Positions 1 to 11,300 of a DNA stretch of 64,000 nt are shown here, piece by piece. The notes below the pieces were generated by a model. It saw only the letters and a list, made by a program, of their open reading frames with translations. It searched no databases and had not been told where the DNA came from. Location of the stretch: positions 1,364,629-1,428,628 of the forward strand of contig SSNU01000247.1 in NCBI GenBank assembly GCA_012064415.1, written 5' to 3'. Made by a program: the position numbers and the translations under genes. This DNA comes from Gyrodactylus bullatarudis (lineage: Eukaryota > Platyhelminthes > Monogenea > Gyrodactylidea > Gyrodactylidae). Within the stretch, counting starts at the first letter, position 1. Every line of letters starts with the position of its first letter.

Positions 1-2323
1 ATAATGATTCTAGCCGGACCCGGTACAGGACGCACTTGGCAATGTATCCTAGCATCCCTCGTTAAGATTTGCACCGATTCTGAATGTCGCAAATTGTCTG
101 GCTTTGAAGATCTCATTGAACGTGAATGGGTTAGGTCTGGCTATGCTTTCACTTCCGAAGTTGACCAGCCAAGAAAAAATCAACGAGGTTAGATTTTTAA
201 TTTTTCACATCTAATCCCAAGGTTATTCTTGAGCTGACAGAAACTTTTTTTATCACCCCCTTGATCTTGTTTCGATTTTCATGGCAGTTGACAGAATAAA
301 CAAGCTAATATAGGATATTCACAAGAATAAATCATCTCTGATTGATGAGGGACTTCTTGCTAACATTTTTCATTCAGTGAACCAATCAGGGTTGAGTCAA
401 TTGAAATACAGTGAAAAAAACACCTTTGAATAAAGCTTAATAACTTTGAGCCTAGGAATACCATAAACTCATACGATAAATCAATGGAAAGAACGCTAGA
501 ATTGCTCGGCAATGATTGCTTGCAATTTTGAATGTTTTTCGTGAATGGAAACGATTTCAAAATTGGTCTACCATCCATCAAAACAGCAAAAGCATGATTA
601 ATGTAGCCATTACACAGATCATTCTTTGAATACCATATAACATTAATGACAAGAAATATTCTGGCAGCCAAGCGTGAGGTTCATTCCTCGCTAAAGGCAT
701 CATTTTTACTGTCTATAACGTTGTTCGCTTGCTGCCTGACTATGTTGTCTTCTGGCTTGTATTGGTAGGCAGCAAGCGAGCAACGTTATGGACAATCTAT
801 GCCGAACAGCTCCCTGAAGAACTACTTGGATCAAAATTATCATTTTTACTGTTTGAAAATTACTGAACTGTTGATGTCTTCCAGATCTGAATAAAATCAA
901 ACAGCGAGTAAGGAGAAGGGAAAATAAAACATTTTAAACTTAATTTATGAGAATTTACTTTTTTATCGAATTCTTTATCTGCATTCAACTGCTTCAAATC
1001 ATTGAAATCGATAAAAATTTTGGATTCAAAGATTAAAAAAGTGGAAATTTGGTGCCTTTTCGAAATTCAAAAAACGGCTTAGTTTTGGTCAGATTGAATT
1101 TTTTAGAAATTTCCACAACTTATTGGCTTAATTTATCATGGAATTTGAAAAATATCGAGCATATTCATAAAATTTTAATCAAGTCTTTGAAAAGGTATTC
1201 AAACATGAGTATTTTCAAGACATGTCTCGATAAATAAATAGTGCTCAGAAATATCGGAAAAGCCAGTTCGAAAATGAGTCTAAAAATTTCACCCCAGCCT
1301 ATCCAAATTTTCTTCCATTGTGAAATCACGAAATAATCCTGTTAGTTCTTATCGCCTGGTACTTTTAGCCAGAGAGTAACAAATTTGTTCCTTTGTACTT
1401 TTGTAGAAACTAAATATTTCTATTAAATCTAATTTCTCCAATGACCTACATAATTTAGATATCTAGGTCATAATATTTTTATTTTCAAGGCGATGTTAAC
1501 ATGGATTTTGATAATTGTGCCTCGTTTGTATTGTTCCTTGACTGTGTCCACCAGTTAACACTGCAATATCCAACAGAATTCGAATTCACTCAAGACTACC
1601 TGGTGATACTCTTGGACAGTGCACTGTCAAAGGGTGGAGGTCTACCACCATTCTCTGTCGAGTTTTCCAGCTCTTGTGAAGCATCAAGAATCTGTCCAGA
1701 TCAGAGGACATGCGAGGAAATTTACAAGACCGGTTCATTGTCATATTTTAACCAATGGGAAGATAAATTGACATATGAAGGCTTGAGACTGATACCTAAC
1801 TGGCTCTACTGGTGGAAGTATTCATTGGATCCCTTGAAGGTCAGTTATTACAAAAGTACTTTCATCTATTTCTGAGAACTAGACAAAATTTTATTCTGTT
1901 TTTCAGCCACGAAAGAAAAATGAAATCCCAACACAAGTTACAGGAGAGTTTGCAGAGAACTTTTTGAAGCCTTGCTATGAGCCACTGGCGATATTACAGC
2001 CATGGATGCATGCCTTTTTTAGATGGACTCGTACAGCTAGAATTATCAATGGCGGCTATGCAAACGTCTCTCGATCAATACGCAAGAATTTACTTCCCAA
2101 ATTTCAGAGTTCTGTTGAAAATTCACAATGGCGTTACATGACCAGTAGCAGTCCGTATTCCGGTTGGTTTTCTGACGAAGCGATAAAAAATTGTATAGAA
2201 GGTTTCGATGGGCCCAGCAGTGATCACTTTCTCAAATCATTCTCCAACAAAATTTACACAAAATCAATACGTGAAAAGATTAGAAAATGGACAGATTTGA
2301 TGCATGAAAATTCTTGTAATTAG
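1..2323 (+). CDS. MTMR10/12-like: Myotubularin-related pseudophosphatase, MTMR10/12 type (5'-partial)
   Basis: C-terminal part of a myotubularin-family protein; the gene begins left of the window. Exons: 1-187, 1490-1839, 1907-2323 (stop TAG). The first exon carries the region of the P-loop. Active myotubularins have CSDGWDR there; this protein reads roughly L-A-G-P-G-T-G-R-T, so the catalytic cysteine and both acidic residues are gone and only the arginine remains. The following segments (SGFEDLIEREWVRSGYAF, then FLDCVHQLTLQYPTEFEFT) match the conserved post-catalytic helices of the family, and the last exon (KPCYEPLAILQPWMHAFFRW) resembles the tail of the MTMR10/MTMR12 group. Known members of that group are inactive adaptors that bind active myotubularins and regulate endosomal PI3P. 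The first intron is about 1.3 kb and holds a hairpin repeat. The subfamily is fairly sure; the choice between MTMR10, 11 and 12 is not. Confidence 0.85.
711..793. repeat. Short hairpin (27-bp inverted repeat) in MTMR intron
   Basis: Bases 711-737 and 767-793 are inverted copies with about two mismatches, around a 29-base loop. The arm core (cataacgttgttcgcttg type) recurs once more at 45793-45811 in the MYLIP intron. A 14-base direct repeat (atcatttttactgt) occurs at 699-712 and 839-852, flanking the hairpin. This looks like a small foldback element; no coding capacity. Confidence 0.7.
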
Positions 2324-2714
2324 AAGAATTAACTCTGGAGAAAAAAATGGAAATTTTTGTTTTATTGTTGTTCAACACTTAAGGGTGACATGATCAAAAC
2401 TCTGCTTATTTTTGGTAACACACTCATATAATATTTTTTTAAATTTGATAACAAATTAATAGTCTTATTTTTATTACTACTCTCTAAAATGTGATTTCTA
2501 TCATCCAATCTGTATGTATATTACATAATATTTACATTTGAAAAAAATAATTAATTTTTTGACTATCGATTATACATAATAAAATGGATTGAATTGCATC
2601 AATTGTTTCTCTCTAAAGAATGAATTTTCTTTTTGAGGGGTTGTATGATGTTAGTATTAGTTGTTTTTGCACATCAAAACTTGCTTCAAATCAACACGAG
2701 ATAAATGAGTGGGA
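2324..2714. other. Convergent intergenic region
   Basis: AT-rich 3' flanks of the myotubularin gene (+) and the RBX1-like gene (-). It contains AATAAA-like and ATAATAAAA stretches (for example around 2577) that could serve as polyadenylation signals. I see no gene or RNA in it. Confidence 0.5.
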
Positions 2715-3059
2715 TCAAGGTTTACTTCCATCTCTGATCTCACTATACTCCCAAATGACATTGTCAAGGGGACATCGTTGGCCATCGCTACTTTCCAGCC
2801 ATCGTTCAATACAATGTAAATGATAGGCATGAGTACAGACTCCGCAGACAACCGGACAAATTTCACATAACGTCTTTGAGTAAGGTATCTGGTTGTCTTG
2901 AATGCTCGCCTCACAGCGTACACACATTGCTGTCATATTATTCCGGCATATCGCACAAATATCATGGATAACGTCCCATGACCATGTGGCAACAGCATTC
3001 CAACTTCTTATTGAAAATCTCTGGGGTTGGTTCAACTCTTCAACGTTTAGTTGACTCAT
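2715..3059 (-). CDS. RBX1: RING-box protein, RBX1-like (cullin-RING ligase subunit)
   Basis: Single-exon protein of 114 residues. Family members (about 108 residues) bind the cullin C-terminus and recruit the E2 enzyme in cullin-RING ubiquitin ligases. The diagnostic N-terminal strand RSWNAVATWSWDV is present, followed by the RING-H2 ligands: CAIC, CVRC, a C-x2-C (CGVC), HAYH, HC and CPLD. The last ligand is Asp in CPLDN, which is the hallmark of RBX1 rather than RBX2/RNF7 or APC11. A few extra residues (SIQDNQIPYSKTLCEICP region) enlarge the loop between the second and third ligand pairs and add two cysteines. The first ATG gives a start just before the cullin-binding strand. The gene is divergent from CPEB1. 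Confidence 0.88.
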   Translation of the reverse strand: MSQLNVEELNQPQRFSIRSWNAVATWSWDVIHDICAICRNNMTAMCVRCEASIQDNQIPYSKTLCEICPVVCGVCTHAYHLHCIERWLESSDGQRCPLDNVIWEYSEIRDGSKP

Positions 3060-3486
3060 TTCTCATATCAAACACACTACTAGGCCCCATTCAAGAGTCG
3101 CATTCATTCAATATAAAAAAATTTATAATTTTTCTACTCATTTTTTTGTGTAAAAAACTTTTGACATCCAATGTATTAAATGGGAATAAAATGATTTTGT
3201 TATTAAAGTGAAAAAATTAAATAGGTCAGAAATGTAATTGCTAGTTTTTTATTGAATAATGATCAGTTGTAATTATTGTATAAAGAGAAAACGAATGGGC
3301 TAGGGGAGGGTAGACACGAGTGTATGATTTGGTTGATTCTCATTGGCTGCTACAACTGGAAAGTTTTAAATGCGTGGGTGTGATGACAATGAGTCTTGAT
3401 GCATATTTACTACGCAGTTATATTGTCTAGAGTTCATAATAAAAGCTTGTACACGAGGAAAATTTACATTCTCATCAGATAGAACT
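3060..3486. promoter_or_regulatory. Divergent promoter region RBX1 / CPEB1
   Basis: 427 bases between the start codons of the RBX1-like gene (-) and CPEB1 (+). It should hold both promoters and 5' leaders. No clear TATA box or other named element could be picked out by eye; the content is AT-rich. Confidence 0.45.
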
Positions 3487-5552
3487 ATGGAAAACATGGG
3501 GGAAAATTGTGCTTATGAAACCTTTTACAAGTCAAACATTTGTGAGTTTCTTTAGCCTAATCAAATAATTTATTATTCTTTTAATGTGTTTTATCATGTT
3601 TAGCTGATAACAAGTGTATTCAAGTAACGCCAAGAGCTTGTCTAAGTGGAACTCAATCCCTCAAGCAGACCTCCAAAGTCTTTACTGATTCTGGATATCA
3701 ATCAAGTTTGAGTACCCCTCCATCCACTATTTGTACTTCTGATGATTCCGAGCTAAACACTAGCCTCACAATTAACGACATGTTGACAAACCTGCTTAGG
3801 GACGCAAATAGTGACTCTGATGATGAAGTTGGAAACTTTCAACCCTTCAAATTGGAAAAGGAAGAGGAATTCACTCGACATGATGCCGGCAGTCTTTCCA
3901 CTCAACCTGTTGATAACTGCTCAAAGTCTCTAATCAATAATAATGCCAGCACAAGTCTAGCTAATTACAAGGGTATGTTATTTCTTTTTTACTATTATTA
4001 AGAAACATTTTGTAGCATGAAAAAATAATTTTTTCATGTGAAAAAAATGATTTCACACGCCCCTTCTAATCGAGGGGTTAAATTCACCCCCCCCCCCTTC
4101 TTCTGTCTATCTTAATTAGTTAATGAATCATTTTTTGAATTCTCTTCCTCATCGAATAAATTTTTTCTCTTCACAGATCTATTACAAAAATTAATTCTTA
4201 CGCACAGTCAACAGAGTAATGAGAAAATTAGTGCCGCCTACCATCAGTCTGGTATTGTGGAGAATAAACTTATCAACGACCAATTCTCCCTTCAAGTTCT
4301 TAATAATCTCCTTCTCGAGACGGTTCTCAATAATGAGCTAATGCTGCAAGAACCTCTCTCTAGTTATTTCAATAACAATAACTTCAAATTGTCGGATACC
4401 ACGACAGGTGGCCTTGATGAGAGTCCCACATTTTTTAAAAATAATAATTTAACCATGAATAACAAGTTGAGCCCTCGTGTAATATCAAGTCTGCAAAATT
4501 CTCAGTACTTTTCAGTGCCCCTGAAGAATACAAATATTGAAGCTGCTGCCATAGTTTATCGAAATGCTGCCGGTAATCTTGTCAACTCATCAAATAGCAA
4601 GTGCATTTGGTCAGGACGTCTGCCACCGAGAAAGTATGCCTCAACTTCACTATCAAGAAAGGTCTTTATTGGCGGAGTTCCCTGGGATGCCACCAACGAA
4701 ATAATTTTGCTCATCTTCTCCAAGTTTGGCCGTCTCAATATCCTCTGGCCCCAGAGGGACTCGTCAAAAAGGTCCAATCATCCCCGTGGCTATTGCTACC
4801 TGATATTTGATCATGAAAATTCTGTACAGGAACTCTTATCGCAATGCTACTCAGATACTGTCAACGGAGGAGATTACTATCACATAAGGGATGAAACAAA
4901 CATGTTGAATAAGCATGTACAAGTATGCTCAAACATTTACTCCCCCATAACGACAGCCATTAGATTCTGAGCCTTTTTATCCTTTCAGGTAATCCCATGG
5001 ATTCTAAGTGATAGTCTCTATAGGAAGCCGTTAACTCCTAAATTGGAGACACCATATTCTGTATTTATTGGTGCTCTACATGGAATGATTACTGCCGAAA
5101 TTTTGGCCAAAATATTCAATGAACTATTCGGCAATGTTGTCTTTGCCTCTATTGACACAGACAAGTTCAAATATCCCATAGGTAAGTTGACAAGGGATGA
5201 TAAACTAAAATTCTTTAAGCTCTCTCCTTATTCTTCCACAGGTTCTGGCCGAGTCATGTTCTCTAATCAACTTAGCTACTTGAATGCTGTCAAGACAAAC
5301 TTTGTCGTCATTCACACTGACACCTTCAGGAAGACGATACAAATAGACCCCTATCTGGAAGACAATGTCTGCTTCAAATGCAAAACAATGCCTGGCATTT
5401 ACTTTTGTAGATCTTTTGATTGTTTTAATTACTTTTGTAATAACTGTTGGCTTTTACGTCACAATGTGGAACAGACTATTCGTTCGCATACACCGTTACG
5501 TCGATCGAATCGTAACTTTGCCCAAGAAATGGTCCCTCGCTTCACCAGATGA
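3487..5552 (+). CDS. CPEB1: Cytoplasmic polyadenylation element-binding protein 1 (CPEB1/Orb type)
   Basis: Five exons (3487-3541, 3604-3972, 4177-4922, 4989-5181, 5242-5552) encode 557 residues. CPEB1 binds U-rich elements in 3' UTRs and controls poly(A) length and translation of maternal and synaptic mRNAs. The N-terminal half (1-300) is low-complexity, Asn/Ser-rich. RRM1 lies at about 302-397 (KVFIGGVPWDATNEI; RGYCYLIFDHENSVQELL). RRM2 lies at about 412-489 (YSVFIGALHGMITAEILAKI; DTDKFKYPIGSGRVMFSN). A ZZ-type zinc domain follows (CFKC, YFCRSFDCFNYFCNNCW). The linker VIPWILSDS and the RRM2-to-zinc segment TIQIDPYLEDNVCFKC are typical of the CPEB1/Orb branch and not of CPEB2-4. All exon phases join in frame. 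Confidence 0.95.
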
Positions 5553-5582
5553 ATTTAACCAATCTTTTATCCTAATGTCAAA

Positions 5583-5590
5583 TTTTTAAT
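5583..5590 (+). promoter_or_regulatory. CPE-like motif in the CPEB1 3' UTR
   Basis: TTTTTAAT lies 30 bases after the CPEB1 stop codon and matches the cytoplasmic polyadenylation element consensus (UUUUUAU or UUUUAAU). It is about 250 bases upstream of the likely AATAAA, farther than the usual functional distance, so autoregulation is only a possibility. AT-rich DNA yields such motifs by chance. Confidence 0.25.
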
Positions 5591-5837
5591 GTTTTCTCTC
5601 TTTTATCCAAGAAATTTACCCGATAACCCCTATAAAAAAGGAAGAAAATACCTCTTTTACTAGTAACTAAAAGAAACCAAATTTAAATTACTCTTAACTA
5701 AAATCTCAACTAACGTAAAGCTTTCCTCTTGTAATAACCAAAAGATTTTCATGCTAATAATTATTATTCCTATAAAAAAAACATGGACCAAATGTATGAA
5801 CGTGTTTGCATTTTAAAAGATGTCATAATTACTTCTC

Positions 5838-5843
5838 AATAAA
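5838..5843 (+). terminator. Poly(A) signal AATAAA, CPEB1
   Basis: First canonical AATAAA downstream of the CPEB1 stop codon (286 bases on), in the convergent interval with the PPxY membrane-protein gene. Confidence 0.5.
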
Positions 5844-5939
5844 TTAAAACTAATGTGTGAGTCTTTTCAGATCATGTCTACTGCAAGCTAGTAGTCTAAA
5901 AGTCTGGGTGAGACAATCGAGTGAATATAAAATTGGTAC

Positions 5940-5945
5940 TTTATT
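5940..5945 (-). terminator. Poly(A) signal AATAAA on minus strand, PPxY gene
   Basis: TTTATT on the plus strand gives AATAAA on the minus strand, 80 bases after the stop of the PPxY membrane-protein gene. The two convergent poly(A) signals are about 100 bases apart, so the 3' UTRs of both genes nearly meet. Confidence 0.5.
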
Positions 5946-6024
5946 TTCTTAAATGCAGTATGAGAATCTTTTCAGAGGGACAATCTCAAGGTAGCGCCAT
6001 ATGTCATGAAGTAATCTTGATTAG

Positions 6025-8230
6025 TTAGCCAATAAATGTCTCTGATTTACGTCTCTCCTGAATGTCTGTGCCTGCTCCAGAATGAGAGGAGGGCAAATTA
6101 AGGGATCTGGTCTCGAGCATTTGCGAATTGTCTTCAGAAGAATAGGGTGGGGGAGGTTTCATTGCATCATTGCTGGCTTCTAGGAAAAAAGGAGGAAGTT
6201 AATGTAATATTTTATTAGAGCAAAAAACCATTGAAAACTCACTGAGCGCATTAAAGCTTGGCGGTCGAATATTCTGCTTGAGGAGTTGGTCTGTTTTCTC
6301 TTTGGAAATCATAGTCTGAATGATGGAATCAGTTTCAGGATTTATTTGATTTTCATCTGACATGGGAACGATTAAAGATCCAGCCATGGCCCGAGTTGAA
6401 CCAATACTTGGCTGAATAGAGACATGCTCAAAATCAATTGAATCGATTTCCACGTTATTGCCCACTTCTTGTGTCGAGCCGGCATCAGGAAGGGTATCCA
6501 AAATCATTGAACAGTCATTCATCATGTTCTCATCGAGACTCATTCCATCTCGGCTAATGATTCGAAGACTACGCCGACGTCCGTCATGGTCAGCAAGACG
6601 AATCAACCGTCTATTCACATTGGATGGATTCTCGCGTTGGTTAGACGATAACATGGAGTAATGACTCATAGAGTCTTCAGATTTATTAGCGACTGCATTA
6701 ATATGGGAGTTCTCTTCGTAATGCTCGCCAACTGGATACAAATTACTCGGCTGGAATAGACTCACTGAAGACTGATGGAAATTACGACTTTTGAAGCTTT
6801 TAACACTACTATTATCATCAGTCCTGCATTCAACTTCTTGATCAGCATACGAGACATGGCGACGTTCATCATTCGCCTTGTTATTGTTCGATAAACTTCT
6901 CTGAGGTTTCAACATTGAATTTGACGAAGAAAGACCGAAATTACCATTGTTATTATTGTTATTAACTGATGGTAAGCAAACTCTGAAGGGAGAAAATTTC
7001 CTTTTTATACCATGCAATGATATTAAAAAAACCAAGTGACCCACTTTTGATTACAAGTTTCAAGCAGTTTGAGGAGAAGGTAGTCAAAATCGATTTTTAC
7101 AAATTCAGATTCTTGAGAGGTAGACTGTTGATTGGTGATATCTTCATCATTTGACAGGATGGATATGATCTCATCTGATGGAACTATTGACTGACATTCC
7201 TGGCAAACACTCCGTCGATTCTGGAGACGAATAAGATCCTCACAAACACCACAATCGCATAGAGTGGCCCAGACTAGCTGGTTATTCATGCGACGATAGT
7301 CTTCTGATGTACACGAGATGCTGTCGAGATTTGTACAAATTCTTCTAATGGCCTCTTCATAGGTTGGAGGAGGATTTAAAACTTCATCCCTTGATTAGAA
7401 GAAATGTTTACTTCGTATAATTTAAAAATCTCAAGGGAAATAACTCACCTAACTTGAGAGGAAACATAGTCGAAAGCTGAATCTCCATCAACAGTAGACC
7501 TTTCAGCTTCCATAACAAATCTATCATTGGACATGGACTGTTGGTTTCCACTCATTTCTGAAAGACCATCACTTGGCAATATTGAGAACTCGTTCAGAGA
7601 GGCAGCAGCAACTCCAAAGAGTGAGTTATTCTGACTCAAGGCATCGCAATGTTCTGTGAGAGAAATTGAATTACCACAACCTATTATATTTTCTTGATTA
7701 TTATTCGTGTTATATGGGAACCTTATCTGATAATGAGTGAGAACCAAACACTGGAGAGTTTTCAGAAGACGACATTCATTGCTGTGCTTTCTTAAATAAG
7801 CTGGCAATTTCTGACCGTGCTGGCACTTTTGTATATTGCTACTATAGTTAGGACAGAAATTTCGATTCTTTTTCTTCAAACTCTTTGGCTTACGTCTATG
7901 AGTGAAGCTTCTGTCATGGCCAAAAGTTTCGGTTTTATAAGAGAGTGGGTGATAACCATCTAAATCATTGGAAGATCTCTGACTTCGATCCGGGTTACTG
8001 AAAGAATTTGAGATGTTGTATTTTTTGTAGCAGTGTAGTATTTCAAAGAATTTCCAAAACGGACTTGAACGACTGGTTAGAATATTTCCTCTGTTATAGT
8101 GATTTCTTTTAGAACAAATCAATCGTAGAATTATGAATAATAGTGATATCAAGAAGATAATGATGAATATGATAAAAAATATAAGCAGATACTCGCTGGG
8201 GGAGAGCTTGGATGAAATATTCAGGACCAT
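6025..8230 (-). CDS. Unrecognised single-pass membrane protein with two PPxY motifs
   Basis: Four exons (8230-7449, 7389-7045, 6982-6243, 6179-6025) encode 673 residues. I do not recognise a named family. A strong hydrophobic segment follows the first 12 residues (about 13-37, ending in LICSKR), so the protein is probably anchored near its N-terminus with a long cytoplasmic tail. The tail is Ser/Asn-rich. It contains a cysteine cluster in exon 2 (C-x-C-x2-C, then CQEC about 20 residues later) that could bind one zinc. It also has two PPxY motifs: PPPTYEEA at the start of exon 2 and PPPPYSSED near the C-terminus. PPxY binds WW domains of NEDD4-type ubiquitin ligases, so an adaptor or substrate of such ligases is inferred. 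The gene is divergent from DLG1 with 141 bases between start codons. Confidence 0.75.
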
Positions 8231-8371
8231 AATATTTTTTTACATAGCCTTTTTGAAATTTTAACACAACTTAACAATTTTTTAAAAGCCATAACAAATT
8301 TTCAGGTCTTGTTTCAATTTGGTAGTTCAAACCTAATTTATGCTGAGAGGTTAATTGACTCTAAGCTCCCA
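8231..8371. promoter_or_regulatory. Short divergent promoter, PPxY gene / DLG1
   Basis: Only 141 bases separate the two start codons, so both promoters must be shared or overlapping unless a non-coding upstream exon exists. Confidence 0.5.
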
Positions 8372-11300
8372 ATGCCAGTTCAAAAAGAACGTGAGTTAAT
8401 CTCTTCAGTATGAATTACAGGGGTTTTATAATATGTTCAATAATTGTTAAGAATTTTTCAATGTTGTTAATTTGTTGTAATTTCCCTATTTAGTGGCTCA
8501 CCAAGCACTGCAATTACTCAATGATTATCGTGGCCAATTGATTTCTGATAGTTCACCTAATAAAATTTCACAAAAACTTGTTCCTTTATACGCTCACAAT
8601 CATAATGCTAGACTTGCTGCAGCAATTGATAAAATTGTTGGAATTTTTCAAATGAAATTATACAATGCACTATTTGGTACGTTTTTCCTGTCCTGAAAGT
8701 TTTGAGTCAAAATTGGAGAGTTGGGGAATGAAATTTTTCTATTTGTATTGATAGAAGTCCAGGAGTTTTATGAACACACTTTGCTTGATCAGAGTAAAAC
8801 AATTGAAGACAAAATTAGCCAAGCCGAAGCACTTGCAGATCGCTGGCAGGAAGCAATCTCAAATTATTACGTTAATCACAAGTCGCTAATACCAGAAGAG
8901 GAGTTAAATCGTCTATCAATTGAAGATAGTCCCAGGTACACTGAAGATGGTCAGCCCAAGCCAATTCCTAAACAGCGGACTAGTCGGTCAACAACTGCAG
9001 TATTCGATCAGGATTCGGGTGTTCTTTCCGCTCCCAAAGAGGAACTAAAAAATTACACTGATCTTCGTCTCAAGAATGAAGTTATTACGACAGAAGTCAT
9101 TGTGTCTAAGGGATCATCAGGTTTTGGATTTTCTATAGCTGGCGGAGTTATTGGTGAAAATTCCAAATACTCTGCAATCTATGTTTCCCGACTAAGTCCT
9201 GGAGGTTCCGCTCAAGAAGACGGAGAGTTACAGCAAGTTTTATCATTTTAATTTATTCTATATAATTTAGAATCAACGATGTTATCATTTCTGTCAACGG
9301 AATTAATCTTACCAACAAGTCTCATGAAGATGCTGTCAAGATCATTCGAAATGCTGGCTCAAATTTGAACCTGATTATTGAAAGGCATCTGAAGAATAGT
9401 CAGATACAATCAACCAATGACCCATCAGTCTTTTCACCTTCGTTCGAGTTCAGTCATCAAGGTGCTAGCCGAGAGATGGATGATGACTACCATCGAAAAT
9501 CTGCCGAATTTTCCGAGTGAGTTGTAATATATATAACCTTTTTCTTCTCACAACCACTGTGCTAGTAGAATTTACCTAATCTTCATTATAAAAATATTAA
9601 TATTTGTACGAGATAATAATATTGGTGAACTTGATCAATAATATTTTTAAACGTTTGATAAACGTTTTATTTCCCACGGGTCTCTCTTCAGACTCTACCC
9701 CGATTTTACTTATGAATACTTTTGCATTGCTCTATCTGGGACCTTCTATATTGGTTCATTTTTTTTCGAATGGGCTCCGAAAAAGTTTCAATGTCAAAAT
9801 CAACCAATATAGAACGTCCCAGATAGAGCAATGCAAAAGTATTCATAAGTAAAATCGGGGTAGAGTCTGAAGAGAGACCCGTGGGAAATAAAACGTTTAT
9901 CTCTCAAATATACGCTAGTTGTTCTCTAACCTTTCATATGAGTTTTGAATCTAACAAAAATATTGATACTTTCTACGTAGAGACAAAAATTTTTTTCTTT
10001 CCTCCGAATCATATCCACTTCTTGCCTGAAATCGTTAAAAATATGCTGGAATTATTCCGATTTGTGGGAAAATTCTACGCTAGTAATTTGACACGTTTTA
10101 ATATTTGAAAAAGTTGATACTTTGTTCAAATATAATGACTTCTTGTATTGTTGGGGCAAATTCAAATATGGACGTTTTCAATTCTAATTTAGCATCATAT
10201 CAAAATGAGTCTTTGATATATTAGGTACACTACGAAATTTGCCTTTAGAATAAGTAGTAATAATAATCAATTGGTCCGTGTACTTTATTTACACTGAAAT
10301 GTGAGATTTAATTCTTTTTACACTGAGGAGTACAAATAACTTTTCAAGGGTGGTAACAGAGAACCCTGAGATTATTACAGTATCAACAAACACAAATGCA
10401 CTCACGTACGCACCCTACTCTTACTCTTTCCAATTCCATATAGGGAATAATAATTTCATGTTTTAATTAACTATTAAAGTGCATGGCTAGCATTTTCTCC
10501 CTTTTCCCCAATACTAAGTGTACTGTAAGCTGTAATAAACACACTCTTTCAGTACACTATTGAAAACTCCACAGAGGAATTATAACTTGTTATTATTGAT
10601 CGCTTGAAAAATGACTCGCTTTTCTCACTGATTTCTGAACACTAATCCAAGTTTTTACTACTGAATACAGAGATGTATCTTCTACAGATCGTTGATTTTG
10701 TCTGATCCCTTTTAATCCATGCCTTTTTCAGCTCTATCATACATATTATGAATTGGGAAAAATGAATGAACATCCTAAAGATCAGAAGACACGGGTCAAT
10801 TAGAACTAAATAATGTATAGATCATTGATATACAATTCAATAGCTAGGATTATACAACATTTCATTTGATCGAATCATAATCTATTCATTTCGTTGTGAA
10901 ATTTAATTTAATATCTGACAATCTCTGTTTAGCTTATTCTTTGAATGAAAAGCGCATTAGAATTCTACTCAGCTAATAATACACCCTTTTACATGTAAGC
11001 TTTTTACATGAAATCTCTAGTAGTTGTAGTCCAGATATAGTTGTACCATCAATTATTAATCAATAGTTTATACCTCCTTGCTTCCTTTCGCTCCCAAAAA
11101 TTGTTTGCATCCTTATAAATTTGGAAACTCAATCAACTAAAGATGTTCTCAGTTTGATTCAGTACTAATCTCAAGTTAAGATTAGGCTATAAGAACGATT
11201 TTGTAATTGATTAATTGTATAATCAAATTTGTAAGCTTTTTGAGTATGACGATATTGTATTTTTACTATAATTCAATGAAAATTAGTATGAAAATTTCAT

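Noticed and set aside
4556..4810. Open frames on the opposite strand and in a shifted frame within the CPEB1 RRM1 exon
   Set aside because: They mirror a firmly conserved RRM coding frame; no independent homology or start context.
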